From Falciphora oryzae (taxonomy: Eukaryota > Ascomycota > Sordariomycetes > Magnaporthales > Magnaporthaceae), in NCBI GenBank assembly GCA_000733355.1, contig JNVV01000024.1:265865-329864 (forward strand): a stretch of 64,000 bases of DNA, read 5' to 3'. Below the pieces are notes generated by a model. It searched no databases and was not told the origin of the DNA. It was given only the letters and a program-made list of their open reading frames with translations. This document shows positions 23,451 through 35,390 of this stretch, piece by piece. The stretch's first letter is position 1. Each line of letters begins with the position of its first letter. The position numbers were made by a program, and so were the translations under genes.

Positions 23451-23736
23451 TGTAACAAGGGGTTAAAGACGGCTTGGAGAAAGAATTTTTAGATTGCAGA
23501 TAATCTTTTTATGGGCTTAAGAGATGCTTGAGAAAAAAGGAATCTTTTTTGGAGGATATAGGAGATGGCAGGGTTTATATAAACCACCTTGTGATCCGTG
23601 CGAAGTATTGAATACATGATTTACACTGCCCCTCCGGCTTTCGGCCTTTGGGCCTCGGGGCCGTTGGGCACCTATACCGGTTCCCGGACCTTCTGTGGGG
23701 CCGATTAGGTGAGTCCACAGGTTCTTTCGTGTGACA
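23451..23736 (-). repeat. Gy-A1 5' LTR (286 bp)
   Basis: Right LTR of Gy-A1 and its 5' LTR in minus orientation. It differs from the left LTR by scattered transitions, consistent with RIP on both copies. The internal sequence immediately next to it reads AATAATCTTTCTACG on the minus strand, the same self-complementary leader as in Gy-A2. Confidence 0.95.
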
Positions 23737-24220
23737 CCAAACGAGGCCACCACGCCCGGATTACCTCCGTTAAGGCGCCGTTAACGCGTGCGTTTTCTAT
23801 GCGCCGGGCTCTCTAGGTCTTAAGGATCGGGTATCTGGCTAAAAAACGAGCCACCTAACGCTTCCCGAGGGTTTGAGGGTCGCCGCCTTGTTCGAGGGTA
23901 CGGCTGGCGATATAACGCAACTCTCCGTAGGTCGGAAAGTACCCTAAAGCGATTTGAACGAGCACCCAATCAACTAAAAAAAGCTCTTGGGAAGGGTTAA
24001 CGCGTTGACGGTGCGCTTATGCACGGCAGGAGGGCAGGCCGCCTCCAATCCGGCGCCGGAAAGTAGACCTCGGGATACCCCATGTTTTCGAGGCCGACTT
24101 AACAAAAGCGCCGGCACGCACGCCCTCGAGGGCGCACGCGATCTCCGTTTCGTATATTGCTTCATGAAGGGTCCGGCATCAAAATGCATTAAAAAAGAGG
24201 TCAAAGGATCAATTGCTCGT
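23737..24220 (-). pseudogene. pogo-2 transposase, N-terminal HTH / CENP-B part
   Basis: On the minus strand from about 24210 the translation gives a psq-type HTH (ALEGVRAGAFVKSASKTWG, IPRSTFRRRI) and a CENP-B-type HTH (NPSQELFLVDWVLVQIALGY, FPTYGELRYIASRTLEQ, KRxVARFLARYPIL). Stops occur at a few former Gln or Trp codons. The segment ends at the Gy-A1 TSD (CCAAA) and continues into the catalytic part at 16755. Upstream (24221-24263) is pogo-2 leader up to the Gy-A3 TSD. Confidence 0.85.
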
Positions 24221-24263
24221 TAAATGGCGACGCGTTAAAGTTAACGCGTTGAAAATCGGGTGG

Positions 24264-24558
24264 TGTCACACGGAAAAACCCGTGGACCCAACTAGTCGGC
24301 ATCACGAGTCGGCCTCACGGAGGTTTGAAGACCCGCATAGGCGGTCAACGGCCTTGAGGCTAAGCGGTAAAGGTCGGAAGGCAGTGTGAATCATGTACTC
24401 GATATTTCGCACGGATTACAAAGGGTTTATATAAACCCTGCCATCTCCTATATCCTTTACGAGAGATTCCTTCCTCCTCAAGCATTTTTTGAGCCCATAA
24501 AAAGATTATCTGCAATCTAGAGATTCTTTCTCTAAGCCGTCTTTAACCCCTTGTTACA
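24264..24558 (+). repeat. Gy-A3 5' LTR (295 bp, subtype 2)
   Basis: Starts TGTCACACGG and ends CTTGTTACA. The 3' two thirds match the Gy-A1/A2 LTRs, but the U3 start differs: after the shared first bases it reads GTGGACCCAACTAGTCGGC instead of GTGGACTCACCTAATCGGC, then diverges to the AAGGTCGGAAGGCAGTGTG region. This defines a second LTR subtype. Confidence 0.93.
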
Positions 24559-24826
24559 AATAATCTTTCTTTGCTCTGCCCCCTAACGGAAGCCTTACTA
24601 TCTTTCCTTTTAAGCTTTGGAGAGGCCCTGTTAGTCGGTACCCCCAAGCCCCAACTGTTGATTTCTTTAGCGAATAAAACCCTGGGGCCACACCACAGAC
24701 ATTTAATTGTTACCGGTGTTTTCGAACGGGTGAAAGCGAGAAGAATATACAAAAGGGTCGCTTTACCTTTTTAGTCGCCCTGGCGAAGTTACGGGACTCC
24801 AAAAAAGGCCGAAAGATCTCCCTTGT

Positions 24827-25293
24827 TGTAACACCCCGCACAGAACTATAACCAGCAGCCCTAAGGGCCGCCACCGGTGGCCTTAGAGGAGGACTCCGGG
24901 CGGTGGCTAGAGGGGCGCAAGCCCCGAAGGACGTGCGGATTAAAAGAGTTTAGCTTTAGGACACGCATACCGGCTAGCCTCCGCGGATACGGACGCTCAG
25001 CCAGTTAAGGTGTATCCAAGCTCCGAACCCTAATAAGGGGATAGAGCATACCTAGCCCCGTACGGACGCCGCGGCGTACCGACGACAACCGAAGGATGGC
25101 CGGACGGCCAAGCATAAGAAGGGCCCGAGGGACCTTTTATGAAGGGAGTTTAAAGGGTAAGCTATCGTTTTTGTTTCCACCTACCTATTACTATAAGCTT
25201 GTTGAGCCCTGCACAAATATGACTGTTGAATTGCTGGCCTTTTTAGGTTTGACATTACTGTAGCTTGCTATAGTAGGGCCGAGACTTGTTACA
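24827..25293 (+). repeat. Gy-C 5' LTR (467 bp)
   Basis: Direct repeat of 30869-31366. GC-rich in its first 300 bp (CGCCACCGGTGGCC region), unlike the decayed interior. It ends GGGCCGAGACTTGTTACA. Confidence 0.94.
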
Positions 25294-25559
25294 ATTCGAT
25301 AGCTTCTCTTGCTCAAACCTTTAGCATTCACCAGTTACCATATCGGACGCTGGGGACTTCGTTAACGTTAACGACCTAGGCCAGGACGAGGATCCAAGGA
25401 CGGGAATATCCAAATATCCACCTTTCCCGCCGGACGCGAGCAACCCACTCCCAACAACCTTTGTGGTTATTCGGCTTTTAGCATCCACAGCGTTGCATTT
25501 TACACTCGCTCCCAATTCGCCTACTACATTTTAAGGGATTATATCCCTACCAAAATCCT

Positions 25560-28500
25560 GTCATAGTTTTAAAAGGTTTTGTTAAAACGGAAGGCGATCC
25601 GTAAAACCTTTAGTTTCGCAAATGATTCCGACGACCTAAACCATTCTAGTCCCAAACCCTAACATCGTTCCCGAGGTTCGACCCCCTAATAGCATAACCA
25701 GGAGGCTAACCGCCCGTTAGGAGGACCCGGTAACTAACCGGCCCCTCGGGCTCCGTCCTACTATACTTTGGTAGAGGATAACGAAAAGGAAAACGATACC
25801 TTCCCCCCGTACGAGAAGGATAAAAGTAGCTATAAGGTCTTATAGAAGATGCCCGAGTTGAAGCTTCCAAGTTTAATGTAAGCTTTCGACCATTAGGAAA
25901 GCAAGCTCGGTTTTATGTTTAAAGCTAACCTTAACGGCTTTACCACGGTAAGATCACGTATTGCGGCCGCTGTTAGAACTTTTGATAGTAACCTTAACGT
26001 CGCTTACAATAGCTCGCGTAAAGCCGACCCGGTGTTAGGCCTATATTGGCGCAAGTTTATGCAATGGCTTCGCGATACTACTTTACGAGGAAATTCTTTA
26101 CTTTTAAAGGCTACTAACGATTTACAACTATTTCGATAAAAGAATAACGAGGACCCTGGTGTGTTCGTAGTACGATACCGACGCGCGTGCAGTAAAGCCC
26201 GACAAATAGCGGATATGAACGGTTATATAGTCCGTTTGATCCCTGCTTTAAAGGTCCAAATCACCCGCGGAATGCACCATACGATAACCTCGTTGGAAAA
26301 ACTTGTTATTATTGCTTAAGTCCTTTGGGATACTTTAGGTACGGCTGTTTGTGCCCCGAACGACGAAAAGAAGAATTCCTATAAGTCCTTTTATAAAAAA
26401 AACCAAAAGGAATCGAATAAGGACGGGAAATATAAGCCCCGAAGCAAGCAAAAAAGGCGTAACCAACGCATTAGCAAAAGTAACGGACGCTCGACGCTTT
26501 CCACCGCTGAACGCTAACGACGTATGGATAAAGGCGCATGCTTTAAATGCGGCTAGCCCAATTATATAGCGAAAAATTGCAAAAACCCCTTTTCCGCCAC
26601 TAAACCTTCGATTAAGGAAAGCGAATCCCCGTCGGAAGGAAAAGCTAAAATTAACTTTTTAAAGCGCAAAAAGGAGGAGGACGGAAAGGAGGTGAGCGAT
26701 AAGCGTTGGAAAAATTAAAAGGGAACCCGGTTACTTCCGTACCGGCGTTCCGTAACGACCAGCTACGTACAACCCTTGCGCTCGTTACTAAAAGGACCGT
26801 TAGCGCTCCCAACGGCGGTTTAAAAGTTGAGGTTAAAATTGGCCTAAATACGTTCGCCGAAGTTAACACCGTTTTTATTACCTTTTGCAAGTCTTTGGGT
26901 TATAAGCTATGTAATCGTCCTAAATACGATTACTAATCCCTTACTTTCGCCGCCGCAAGCGACTAAGGCATTAAAACCTACGGTATTTACTACTTACGAT
27001 TAAACTTTTGCGACCAGTACGGCATTCCGGTAGAAGTTATCCGGCCGTTCTTTGCTATCGAACGAAACCTGGCAAATGCTTCTATCCTAATGGGCATGCC
27101 ATTAATGCAAAAATTGGCTATGGACCTTTATTTTGCCGAAAGCATTTGGCGTTTTAACTAACGCTTTCGCATTTATTAATTATTTGCACACCATTTCCGA
27201 CGGAGCTTTTATGCATAAAATCGTATATTTGTTTGTTCCATTCGCTTTAACCCTTTTATCGGTAACACCGAAAAGGGCGACCCGTTTAAGGATTTTTCGA
27301 ACGATTTACCGGATTTAAAAACCGTTCCTGCGAATTTACGAATAAGCCATTTCGACGTATTTGACGTCCGTAAAAGGAAAAAGCTTTTTAAGCATAACTA
27401 CGGCGATTATGCTATCGATTTAATCCCGGGTAAAAAACCCTTATAGAAGCAGATTTACCATTTATTTCCAGCCGAATTAAAGGCATTTTAAAAGTATTTC
27501 GCCGATGCCTTCGCGTAAAGTATTATCCGTAAATTACAGTTACTAGCAAAAGCTTTTGTTATTTTTGTCCCGAAAAAAAACGGCACGTTACGTTTATGCG
27601 TTAACTACCGAGGACTTAACGATATCACTATTAAGAATAAAGTACCGCTTTCGTTTATTGGAAAAATGCTCGACCGTTTAAACGGTGCTAAATGCTTTTC
27701 CAAAATCGATTTCGTTAATATTTATTATCGATTTCGCATTAAAGAGGGTAACGAATGGAAAACTGCGTTCCGCACCAAATACGGGCATTACGAGTACCTC
27801 GTGCTACCGTTTGGATTTACTAATGCCCCGGCATCGTTTTAAACTTATATTAACAGGGCTTTAGGGGGCTTAGTAGACGATTTCGTTATTATTTACCTGG
27901 ACGACATTTTTATTTATTCTAGTAGTAAGGAGGAGCATTAACACTATTTAAAGCTAATTTTAAATCGGCTTTAAAGCTTTAAGCTTTACGCTAACACTAA
28001 AAAGTGCACTTTTTTCCAGCAAAAATTTAAGTTTTTAGGTTTTATCGTTAATACCGAAGGATTTAAAATGGATTTTGCGCGTGTTTAGGTCGTTCGCGAA
28101 TGGATCGACCACCTATTTCGCACGTATAAGAATATCCAGGTTTTTATCGGATTTTGCAACTTTTATTGACGGTTTATTTACGGCTTTTCCCGCATAGCGA
28201 AGCCTTTGTACGATTTGTTGCAAAAAACGAAGAACGGACGCAAGCCAGGCCAGATAGGCTATTATTGGCAGGAGCTTTAATAGCAGGCATTTGAGGACCT
28301 AATTAACGCGTTTACGACCGCACTAGTATTGCGGCATTACGACCCGATTTTACCGTTACGGATCGAAACGGACGCTTCCAACTTTGCTATGGCAGGCATT
28401 TTGTCGCAAAAGCATAACGGCTAGTGGCACCCTATAGCCTATTGGTCCTAGAAGTTTAAAGGTGCCGAAACCCGGTATTTTGTGTACGATAAGGAACTTT

Positions 28501-30650
28501 TCGTAATAGTGGGAAGTTTTCGCTATTAGCGACATTATTTCGAGGGGGCGCAAATTACGGAGGTGTTTTTAAATTATAAAAACTTTAAAGCTTTTATAAA
28601 ATAGGAGCGTTTAAACGGACGATAAGTACGTTAGTTATTATAGTTAGCGCTTTACGATTTTGAGATTAAGTACCGGTTAGGGTTTTTAAACCTAGCTAAC
28701 GCTCCGTTTCGCCGGCCGGATTATATGGACGGTCGGGAGGAAGGATAGGAAACTTTTATAAAGAAGTTTTTACCGACGCTATCTAATAAAATGAGTCGGG
28801 AATAAAACGTGTTGGTTTATAAGCAGTACGTAAAAGACATTGCCGAGGGAGTGACGCCTAATAAGCTTTTTTAGCTAGTAAGCGCAAAAAGCGCAACTAA
28901 CGAGCGATTTCCCGGAAATTTTATTTTTAACCGGCGAAGCGAGCGGGATAGCGTACGTTTGGTACAATTTACGTTAGCCGACGATTTAGACGCTTTTAAG
29001 GTTATTTATGTTTTATAAGTACAATTTGTTACTTGTTAGGAGGCACGTATTGCTTTAAATTGGTTTAAGAGTAACGTATTAGCGGATTTTTTTAAAGAGA
29101 TCCTAACGCCGTTAAGGAAATGGATTAGGGACGTACAAAAGCGGGATCCGGCGAGTATAAATTTGCTTAAAAGGCTGATAGTAGTTAAAAAGCCCCGCTT
29201 GTTAGTACTTAACGTGAAATATACCGTACCGCACCGAGATATTGCGACGACGATTCGGTAACGAGGAATATCGTGCTTCCACTTAGCTGACGGTAACGAA
29301 TTGATCTTCCGGGGAAATTAGGTTTATATCCTTGCAGACGAGGTTTTAAGGACCGAAATTTTGAAACAGTTTTACGACTTCCCGGGAGCCGGTTATTAGG
29401 GCGTGGTTAAGACTTTAAATTTTATTTAGCGTTTTTTTTGGTGGGATGGAGTTAAAAGGGATATTACGGTATATGTGGCATCGTGCTTTTAATGCTAAAA
29501 GAAGGCGATTTATCGTTATAAGCTTTACGGCAAATTTAAACCCTTACCACCGCTAAAAAACGGGCAATTTATAAAAGAGATTTTTTTAGATTGGGTGACC
29601 GGCTTATTTGAAAGCAGGACGGCGGGTGGTTAGGTTTTTAACGCGATTTTCGTCGTCGTGTGCCGATTAACCAAGTACGTGGTCTTTATCCTTATACGGG
29701 CTAATACAAGTGCGGGACAGTTCGCAGAGCTGTTTTTCGAGCGTATCGAATGCGTGTTCGGCACTTTTAAAAGCATCGTTAGTGATCGCGATAGCCGCAT
29801 TACCAGTGCCTTTTGGGAAGAAGTGTGCAAGTACCAGATTATTAAAAGACGTATATCGACCGCTTATTATTTTTAAACGGACGGACAGACGGAAGTCCTT
29901 AACCGCGTTATCGAAGATTACTTCCGCAATTACTGCGCTGGTTCGGAAAATTTTTAGGTATTATTGCTACCGTTAGCAGTTTACGCTTATAACAATAGCA
30001 GGAATTTCACTATAGGATATTCGCCGTTCTATTTCCTATACGGATCGGATTGCGAAATGCGGATTGATATTGCGGACAATATTTTTAAAGGGAGGGTACC
30101 CGCAGTAAAAAACCGCATCGAACGACTTTATATATTGCGTAAGGAGCTTAAAAAGACGTTATTACAAGCATAAGAACGGTTAGCTAAATACTACAATAAA
30201 AACCATATCCTTATGTAATTCGCAGTTGGAAAGTTAGTTAAAATGTTTACGAAAAACCTGCGTTTAAAAGATAAAAAGTTAGCACTTAAATGGATCGGTC
30301 CTTTCCGGATTACCGAACGCATCGGTTAGCAAGCCTACCGTTTGGCACTTTTTGAATACCACCGCCGCTTTTATAACGTTATCCCCGTACAATACTTCGA
30401 AAAGTACACTACTAAAAAATAAGGAAATAAGGCACCATTGCTTATGCCAAAGTACGAAAACGATTAAAAGGAATAGGAAGTCGAAAAAGTGCGAAACGAA
30501 AGGCGCATTCGAGGCAAAAAGTACTACCTGGTTAAATGGAAGGACTGGCCGGCAAAGTACAACACTTGGGAGCCCGAAAAGCACCTTCGCGGCGCATTTA
30601 CGAGAGTACGAGCCTTTTAAAGGGCCCGGAACAAAAGGAACCAAAAGATT
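25560..30650 (+). pseudogene. Gy-C gag-pol with C-terminal chromodomain, RIP-degraded
   Basis: Gag at about 25900-26140 (YWRKFMQWLRDTTLRGNS). Zinc knuckle at about 26530-26585 reads CFKCG-stop-PNYIAKNC, with the expected His now Tyr. RT at about 27540-28050 shows VFVPKKNG-like [16 protein letters not shown] (Asp of CVDY now Asn), an intact YLDDIFIYS (about 27892-27920) and RNase H RIETDASNFAMAGILSQK (28360-28410). Integrase at 29590-30150 shows WVTGLFESR and IVSDRDSRITSAFW, with NNSRNFTIGYSPFYFLYG later. A chromodomain follows at about 30478-30600 (RIRGKKYYLVKWKDW, NTWEPEKHL), expected to bind methylated histone H3 in this family. Frames are broken throughout. Confidence 0.9.
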
Positions 30651-30868
30651 CGAAAACTCCAGGACGTGGAGCCAAGCAATAAAGAAGAGGACACTTGAAA
30701 TCGCCAAATTGGTTATCCTTTTTTAAAGGTTTTATTAGAAACCAACGCCTACCCCGGGCGAAGGAAAAAGACGGTTAGCGCCTTTGCGAATCCACGAAAA
30801 CTTGTCGTTGCACCAGGAAAAAGGAAAAGGTTGGAAGCCGAGGACAGCCTTTTTAAAAGGGGGATAAT

Positions 30869-31366
30869 TGTAACACCCCGCACAAAACTATAACCAGCAG
30901 CCTTAGGGGCCGCCACCGGTGGCTTTAGAGGAGGACTCCGGGCGGTGGCTAAAGGGGCGCAAGCCCCGAAGGACGTGCGGATTAAAAAAGTTTAGCTTTA
31001 GGATACGCATACCGGCTAGCTTCCGCGGATACGGACGCTCAGCCAGTCAAGGTGTATCCAAACTCCGAACCCTAATAAGGGGATAAAGCATACCCAGCCC
31101 CGTACGGACGCCGCGGCGTACCGACGATAACCGAAGGATAGCCGGACGGCTAAGTATAAAAAAGGCCCGAGGGACCTTTTATAAAGGGAGTTTAAAGGGC
31201 AAGCTATCGTTTTTATTTCCACTTACCTATTACCATAAGCTTATTAAGCCCTGCACAAATATGACTGTTGAATTGCTGGACCTTTGAGATCTTTTTAAGA
31301 AACCCCCCCCCCCTTTTAAGCTTAACACTACTGTAGCTTGCTATAGTAGGGCCGAGACCTGTTACA
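30869..31366 (+). repeat. Gy-C 3' LTR (498 bp) with extra poly-C block
   Basis: Matches 24827-25293 except for about 31 extra bases near 31287-31320, which include a run of about 11-12 C. The remaining differences are mostly transitions. The two LTRs should be identical at insertion, so one gained or lost this block afterwards. Confidence 0.93.
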
Positions 31367-33442
31367 CTTGTACCTTTGGGACTTTACGCTGCCCAGGAAT
31401 ACAGGGAACCGGACCCCCTCATTTCGTTTGCAACGATATTTCCTTCCTTACCAAGCGATTTTGGCATGCCGGCCGTGGAATTAACGGAATCCCCCTTTTT
31501 GCTTAGCAATTCCGGTATACTTGCCGATACTATGCCGGCCCAATTTGAGAAAGCGGCCGGAAAAGCCCCCGAAGGCCCTTCCCGGTTTGCACCGGAAGAA
31601 CGTTAAGATACCCCTATGCTCGACGATTAGGGGGCATTTATCCTTTATTCGGCACCCCCTTTCGACATAGCCTTCGAACAACAAGCCCTTATATCCGTAG
31701 GACGCTTTTAAAACCCCCCGGGCTGGATGACCGAAATTTAGCGGGAATTTATTAGTACGTACGAAGCAATTTCGGCCCTATCCCGAAGTGTGAGCTAGAA
31801 AATCCTCGCCGATCGGGAACAAATCCGCGAAATCAGGACCCATTACGACCGCATTACCCACGCGTACCATACCGTCGTTTCTTTATATAAGGAAGGCTTG
31901 ATCGCTTTTGCCGAGCAATAAAAGGCATTTCGGTAACGGATTATCAACGAAAGCCAGGCATTCGCATAATAAGTTTGGGCTACGGTCGCCATTTTGGCCG
32001 GAAAATAACGAACCCGTTCGGAAGCCTTAGTTCAGTTTCGGGACGTTATTTGGGCATAGCAATAACACCTTTAGGACCTATAGGCCCAACTTTCCACTTT
32101 TAAGGAAGGAGTTACTAATTGGGCCGTTGATAAGGATGCTTAAATCCAGGATTTCCTAATTAAAGAGCATGTTTCGCCCGAGGCCCTTACTAATGCCGAA
32201 CGGCGCATACTGGCCCAAACGCATCAACTCGTTAAAGATGCCGTACGAAAAAGCCGGCGATTTGCGGCACAAGGAAAGCGACCTAAATCAGCTACGGTAC
32301 TTTCGGCCTTTTAAAGGTTGTCCCTTCCACCGGGCTTACGTTAAAGCACTTTAGTAAAGGGGGAACCCGTCCTTTTTACGGAAAAACCCCTGCCTTAATC
32401 GGCGTTTAAAACGTTGGCATCATTATGCCAGGGCTTTTAAGACCCCCTATCGTCCGATAACTTCCGACGGTAACAAATTCGGGCTACTGCCTTCGCTGCC
32501 CAATAACAATACAAGGCCGTAACGGTAAGTCCTAGGCATTCCGGAAGCTTCGGGGGACTCCCTTAAAGGCTTCCCCAGGGGCCATTTAACGAACCTCCCG
32601 AGCATATTGCTATTCCTTCGGAACCTTTAAAACCTTCGAACTCCTTTTCGAAAGACGATGCCTTTAAAAATAACGGACGGGCCTTTAAAGACCCCGATTT
32701 GCGGGATTTTATTAAAGCTATCCAATAGGGAATTGCTCGCCCGCGTGGTCCGATTTTTACGGCCGTTATTAACCTAGTCCAGCTTAATAAGCCACCTAGT
32801 TACGACGGCAAAAACCTGGCTAAATTTAGGCTATGGTGGTTTCGCGTTACCTCCTATATAAAGATTTACGTCGAAAGCTTTCCTAACGATACAGTTAAAA
32901 TCAACTAGGTCGGGTCCCTACTTACGGAAAACGCACAAATTTGGCACCATCAACGCTTTCGGTCCCTTCGAAGCGCGCAGCTCGAAAACAACTGGCGGGC
33001 CTATTCGGCGGCACTACAAAAACGCTTCCGGAACGCCACCGAACACCACCGCAACGCTAAAAAAATACGGGAGCTTAAATACAAAAGAGATACCGTTCAA
33101 TACCTTACTAAGCTCCTTAACCTTAACGAAGCGGTCCAATAGTCTGGCGTCATATTCAAGGAGCACATTTCCCGCACCCTTCCAAAGGAAATTACCAAAT
33201 TAGTATATTCCCGTTGCGGAAAAGTCCTTAATACGGACGAAAAATTCCTCGCCGTAATCCAGGAAGCCGGCAAAATCCACGAAGTTATGCTCTAAAACCC
33301 TGGGCTAACCCCGAAGGATAAGGGAAAAAACGAGCCCGTTTCGACTTCGGAGCGCTCGAACGTGGGCCGTCGCTAAAGCAAAAGCTCCAAGGACAAAAGC
33401 CAAAATCCATCCTCAAGCTCCCGTTCTAAAAAGAAGGCCAAC

Positions 33443-33571
33443 TGTCACGGCGCGGCAGCTGGGTACTAGGTTGAAGGTTTGTTATTGCACGAAGGGGAAA
33501 GACCGCTAGCCCCGGAAGGGGCCGGCGGATCTCTAGCTAAATACAGGTGTGTTAGGCTTGGTCCCGTAATA
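33443..33571 (-). repeat. Gy-D 3' LTR (129 bp)
   Basis: Starts TGTCACGGCGCGGCAGCTGG and pairs with 49491-49619. In minus orientation of the element this is the 3' LTR. The end is changed from TGACA to TAATA. A stop-free shadow frame runs through it but is not a gene. Confidence 0.92.
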
Positions 33572-33649
33572 GTACCCCTTTTTTAAACCGCAATTGGTCC
33601 TTCAATTACGCTTTAATAGTGTTTCCCCTTCGTAGCGTCGTTCGGTCGG

Positions 33650-35390
33650 CGTGGCGCTAGCGCATTGGTTGTAGCGCGGCGCTCCTGCTATGGTAATAAG
33701 GCGTGCTTTCCCAAACCGGAAAGCGCGCCCCTTTCCAATTGCTTTTTAATTTTCCCTTTCCTTTTCTTTACTTCCTTTTTTTTTAAAAAAACTTTTTATT
33801 TCCTCCTTTTTCCTTTTTGCAGTCGGATATCTCTTTTTTATATTCCTAACAACGCGTCCTCTTTTTCCCGCCGCCTTTACGCTCGCAATCCACCATCCCT
33901 CTTTATAACGTCCCGCTACCCGTCGTTACAATAGCGCTTATTATAAGCACCCCCGGCAACATTTGGTCGTTTCCCTTAACCAAATCCGTTTGCATTTTCT
34001 GCCTCCGGACGCACCAGCTCCAATACTATCGCTACTTTAGCGCTAACTACCCGACCGTCCGATTTAATAACAAAGCTAGCATAGCGTTTCTTTATTTATA
34101 AACTGGTGCTAATCGCATTTCCGGCTCGTCCATTTATTACGACTAATGCAATTCCCGCTATAAACCGTGTGGAAAGGTTAGTTTTGCCGGCGCCGCGCCG
34201 TCGTTCCGCCTATTTCGTATTTTTAAATCCGGTTTCGCTAACGCTTCGTTTAGCAGCCGATCGCCTTAATAAAAGGAGATTTTTACGACATAATCGCCCT
34301 TATCGGTACCGCCGAAATCTTTTAAATGCACGGCCGCCAGGAATTCCTCGATCGTAGCTACATGTTCCTGTCCGCTAAGGAGCTTACGGAAGATAATCCT
34401 TTCGACGATTACTACGTTATGCCGCCGGAATGTCGTATCGCCGGCGGCAAAGCGGTTTCCGCCTTGCTCGCTGCCTTCGTCGGTGTTAAAATTGCTATCC
34501 GTAATCGCTACGGCGAAACCGGCTCGCAAAGGTCGCGTACCGTAAATATCCCGCCCCCGTTCCGCCGTCTTGCTACCTACTAACTTTGTAATAAAGAAAC
34601 AATTTCGAAGGTGTCGTCCAAACTCGCCGCGCCGCGCTCGCCGCTAATCGTACCGCGTTAATTCCCCGGCGCCGCCGCCAAAAGGTTAGGGTGTAAAACG
34701 CTTTTAATTTAATAAATCTGCTCCCGTCGTTTCGCTAGCGTCCTTATTTTAACATTATTCGCGTGCAATTACGCATTAGTACCGGTAACCCGGGTTATAA
34801 TAGTTGGACCGCCGCTAAAAAGCGTTTCCGCGTCGCTTTTTACAACGCCTATAGCATTTACACCAAACATTTTAACGAAAGCGCTTCGCTAAAACGGGAC
34901 GCTAGCTAAGTCGATAGCGAAAATAATAAGGTTTAAGCCGAATTTTTTCGTTGCAAGCGCCGTTACACCCGTTTAATAATACGGTTCCGCGATTACGTCG
35001 CCGGCGTTACGCGGTATTAACCGCGCCGCGTCTGGTTTTAATAACATATTTTACTTTCCGCCGGGGTTTCGTTCCGTTCTTTTTTTTCGCTTTTTATAGG
35101 CTGGTTTGGTGGGACGCCGGCGTACGTCCCGAAATCGGGCAAATAGTTAGTTTTTAATAAAGTGGTTTCGGCTTTCGGGGCAGGCTCGTTTCGGGTGGCT
35201 CGATTATTTTCCGCCTTATTTCCGCCCCTTCCCTACCTACGTTCCTAACCGCTTTATTATTAGTTCGGGTTTTATTTAAATTTGCCCCTAAATCGGCCCC
35301 TAAGTTTCGGTTGTGCTACTGCCTTTTTTTTAACCTTTTGCGCGTAACTAGCTATCTTTTGGTCCCCCGTTCGCGCTTCGCCCGGGTTTC
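33650..35390 (+). other. Gy-D 3' region with protein-like frames antisense to gag-pol
   Basis: Between the chromodomain of Gy-D (about 35395-35560) and its 3' LTR lie about 1.8 kb that pol does not need. The plus strand, opposite to gag-pol, gives protein-like stretches: frame 2 from about 33956 to 34330 (for example PAINRVERLVLPAPRRRSAY), an open 85-residue frame at 34326-34580 (SAKELTEDNPFDDYYVMPPE), and frame 2 again from about 34590 to 35090 with stops only at TAA/TAG (for example ISTGNPGYNSWTAAKKRFR). The product is not recognised. It could be an extra antisense gene carried by the element, captured host sequence, or chance in AT-poor third positions. Confidence 0.4.

Larger units (their letters stand above)
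16756..23736 (-). mobile_element. Gy-A1: full-length chromovirus (Ty3/gypsy), 6981 bp, in pogo-2 transposase
   Basis: Two 286-bp LTRs (16756-17041 and 23451-23736) in inverted reading (TGTAACAAGGGG to TGTGACA) flank a minus-strand gag-pol. A perfect 5-bp TSD CCAAA is present at 16751-16755 and 23737-23741. The length is identical to Gy-A2 after removing the insertion in Gy-A2. The order gag, protease, RT, RNase H, integrase, chromodomain defines a chromovirus. Confidence 0.96.
24827..31366 (+). mobile_element. Gy-C: full-length chromovirus, 6540 bp, inserted in Gy-A3 gag
   Basis: LTRs start TGTAACACCCCGC and end TGTTACA (24827-25293 and 30869-31366). A perfect 5-bp TSD CTTGT is at 24822-24826 and 31367-31371. 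A purine tract AAAAGGGGGATAAT precedes the 3' LTR. The family is distinct from Gy-A and Gy-D in LTR and protein. Heavy decay: TAG/TAA in every domain. Confidence 0.95.
24571..33437 (+). pseudogene. Gy-A3 gag, split by Gy-C (24827-31366) and continuing to the Gy-D insertion
   Basis: The gag start (24571-24826) resumes at 31372 just after the Gy-C TSD, with the same peptide as Gy-A2 (GLYAAQEYREPDPLIS). The following 2 kb matches Gy-A2 gag 37060-39130 with extra stops, including a QEILADREQIREIR-type region around 31795 and a KFFRDFI-like region around 32700. It stops at 33442, where Gy-D begins, just before the zinc knuckle, which is found after Gy-D at about 49725-49770 (CWRCGKKGHHTLEC, intact). 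No coding capacity remains. Confidence 0.85.

Noticed and set aside
34326..34580. Stand-alone host gene encoding an 85-residue protein
   Set aside because: It lies inside Gy-D between chromodomain and LTR, with decayed sequence on both sides; reported only as part of the antisense region.
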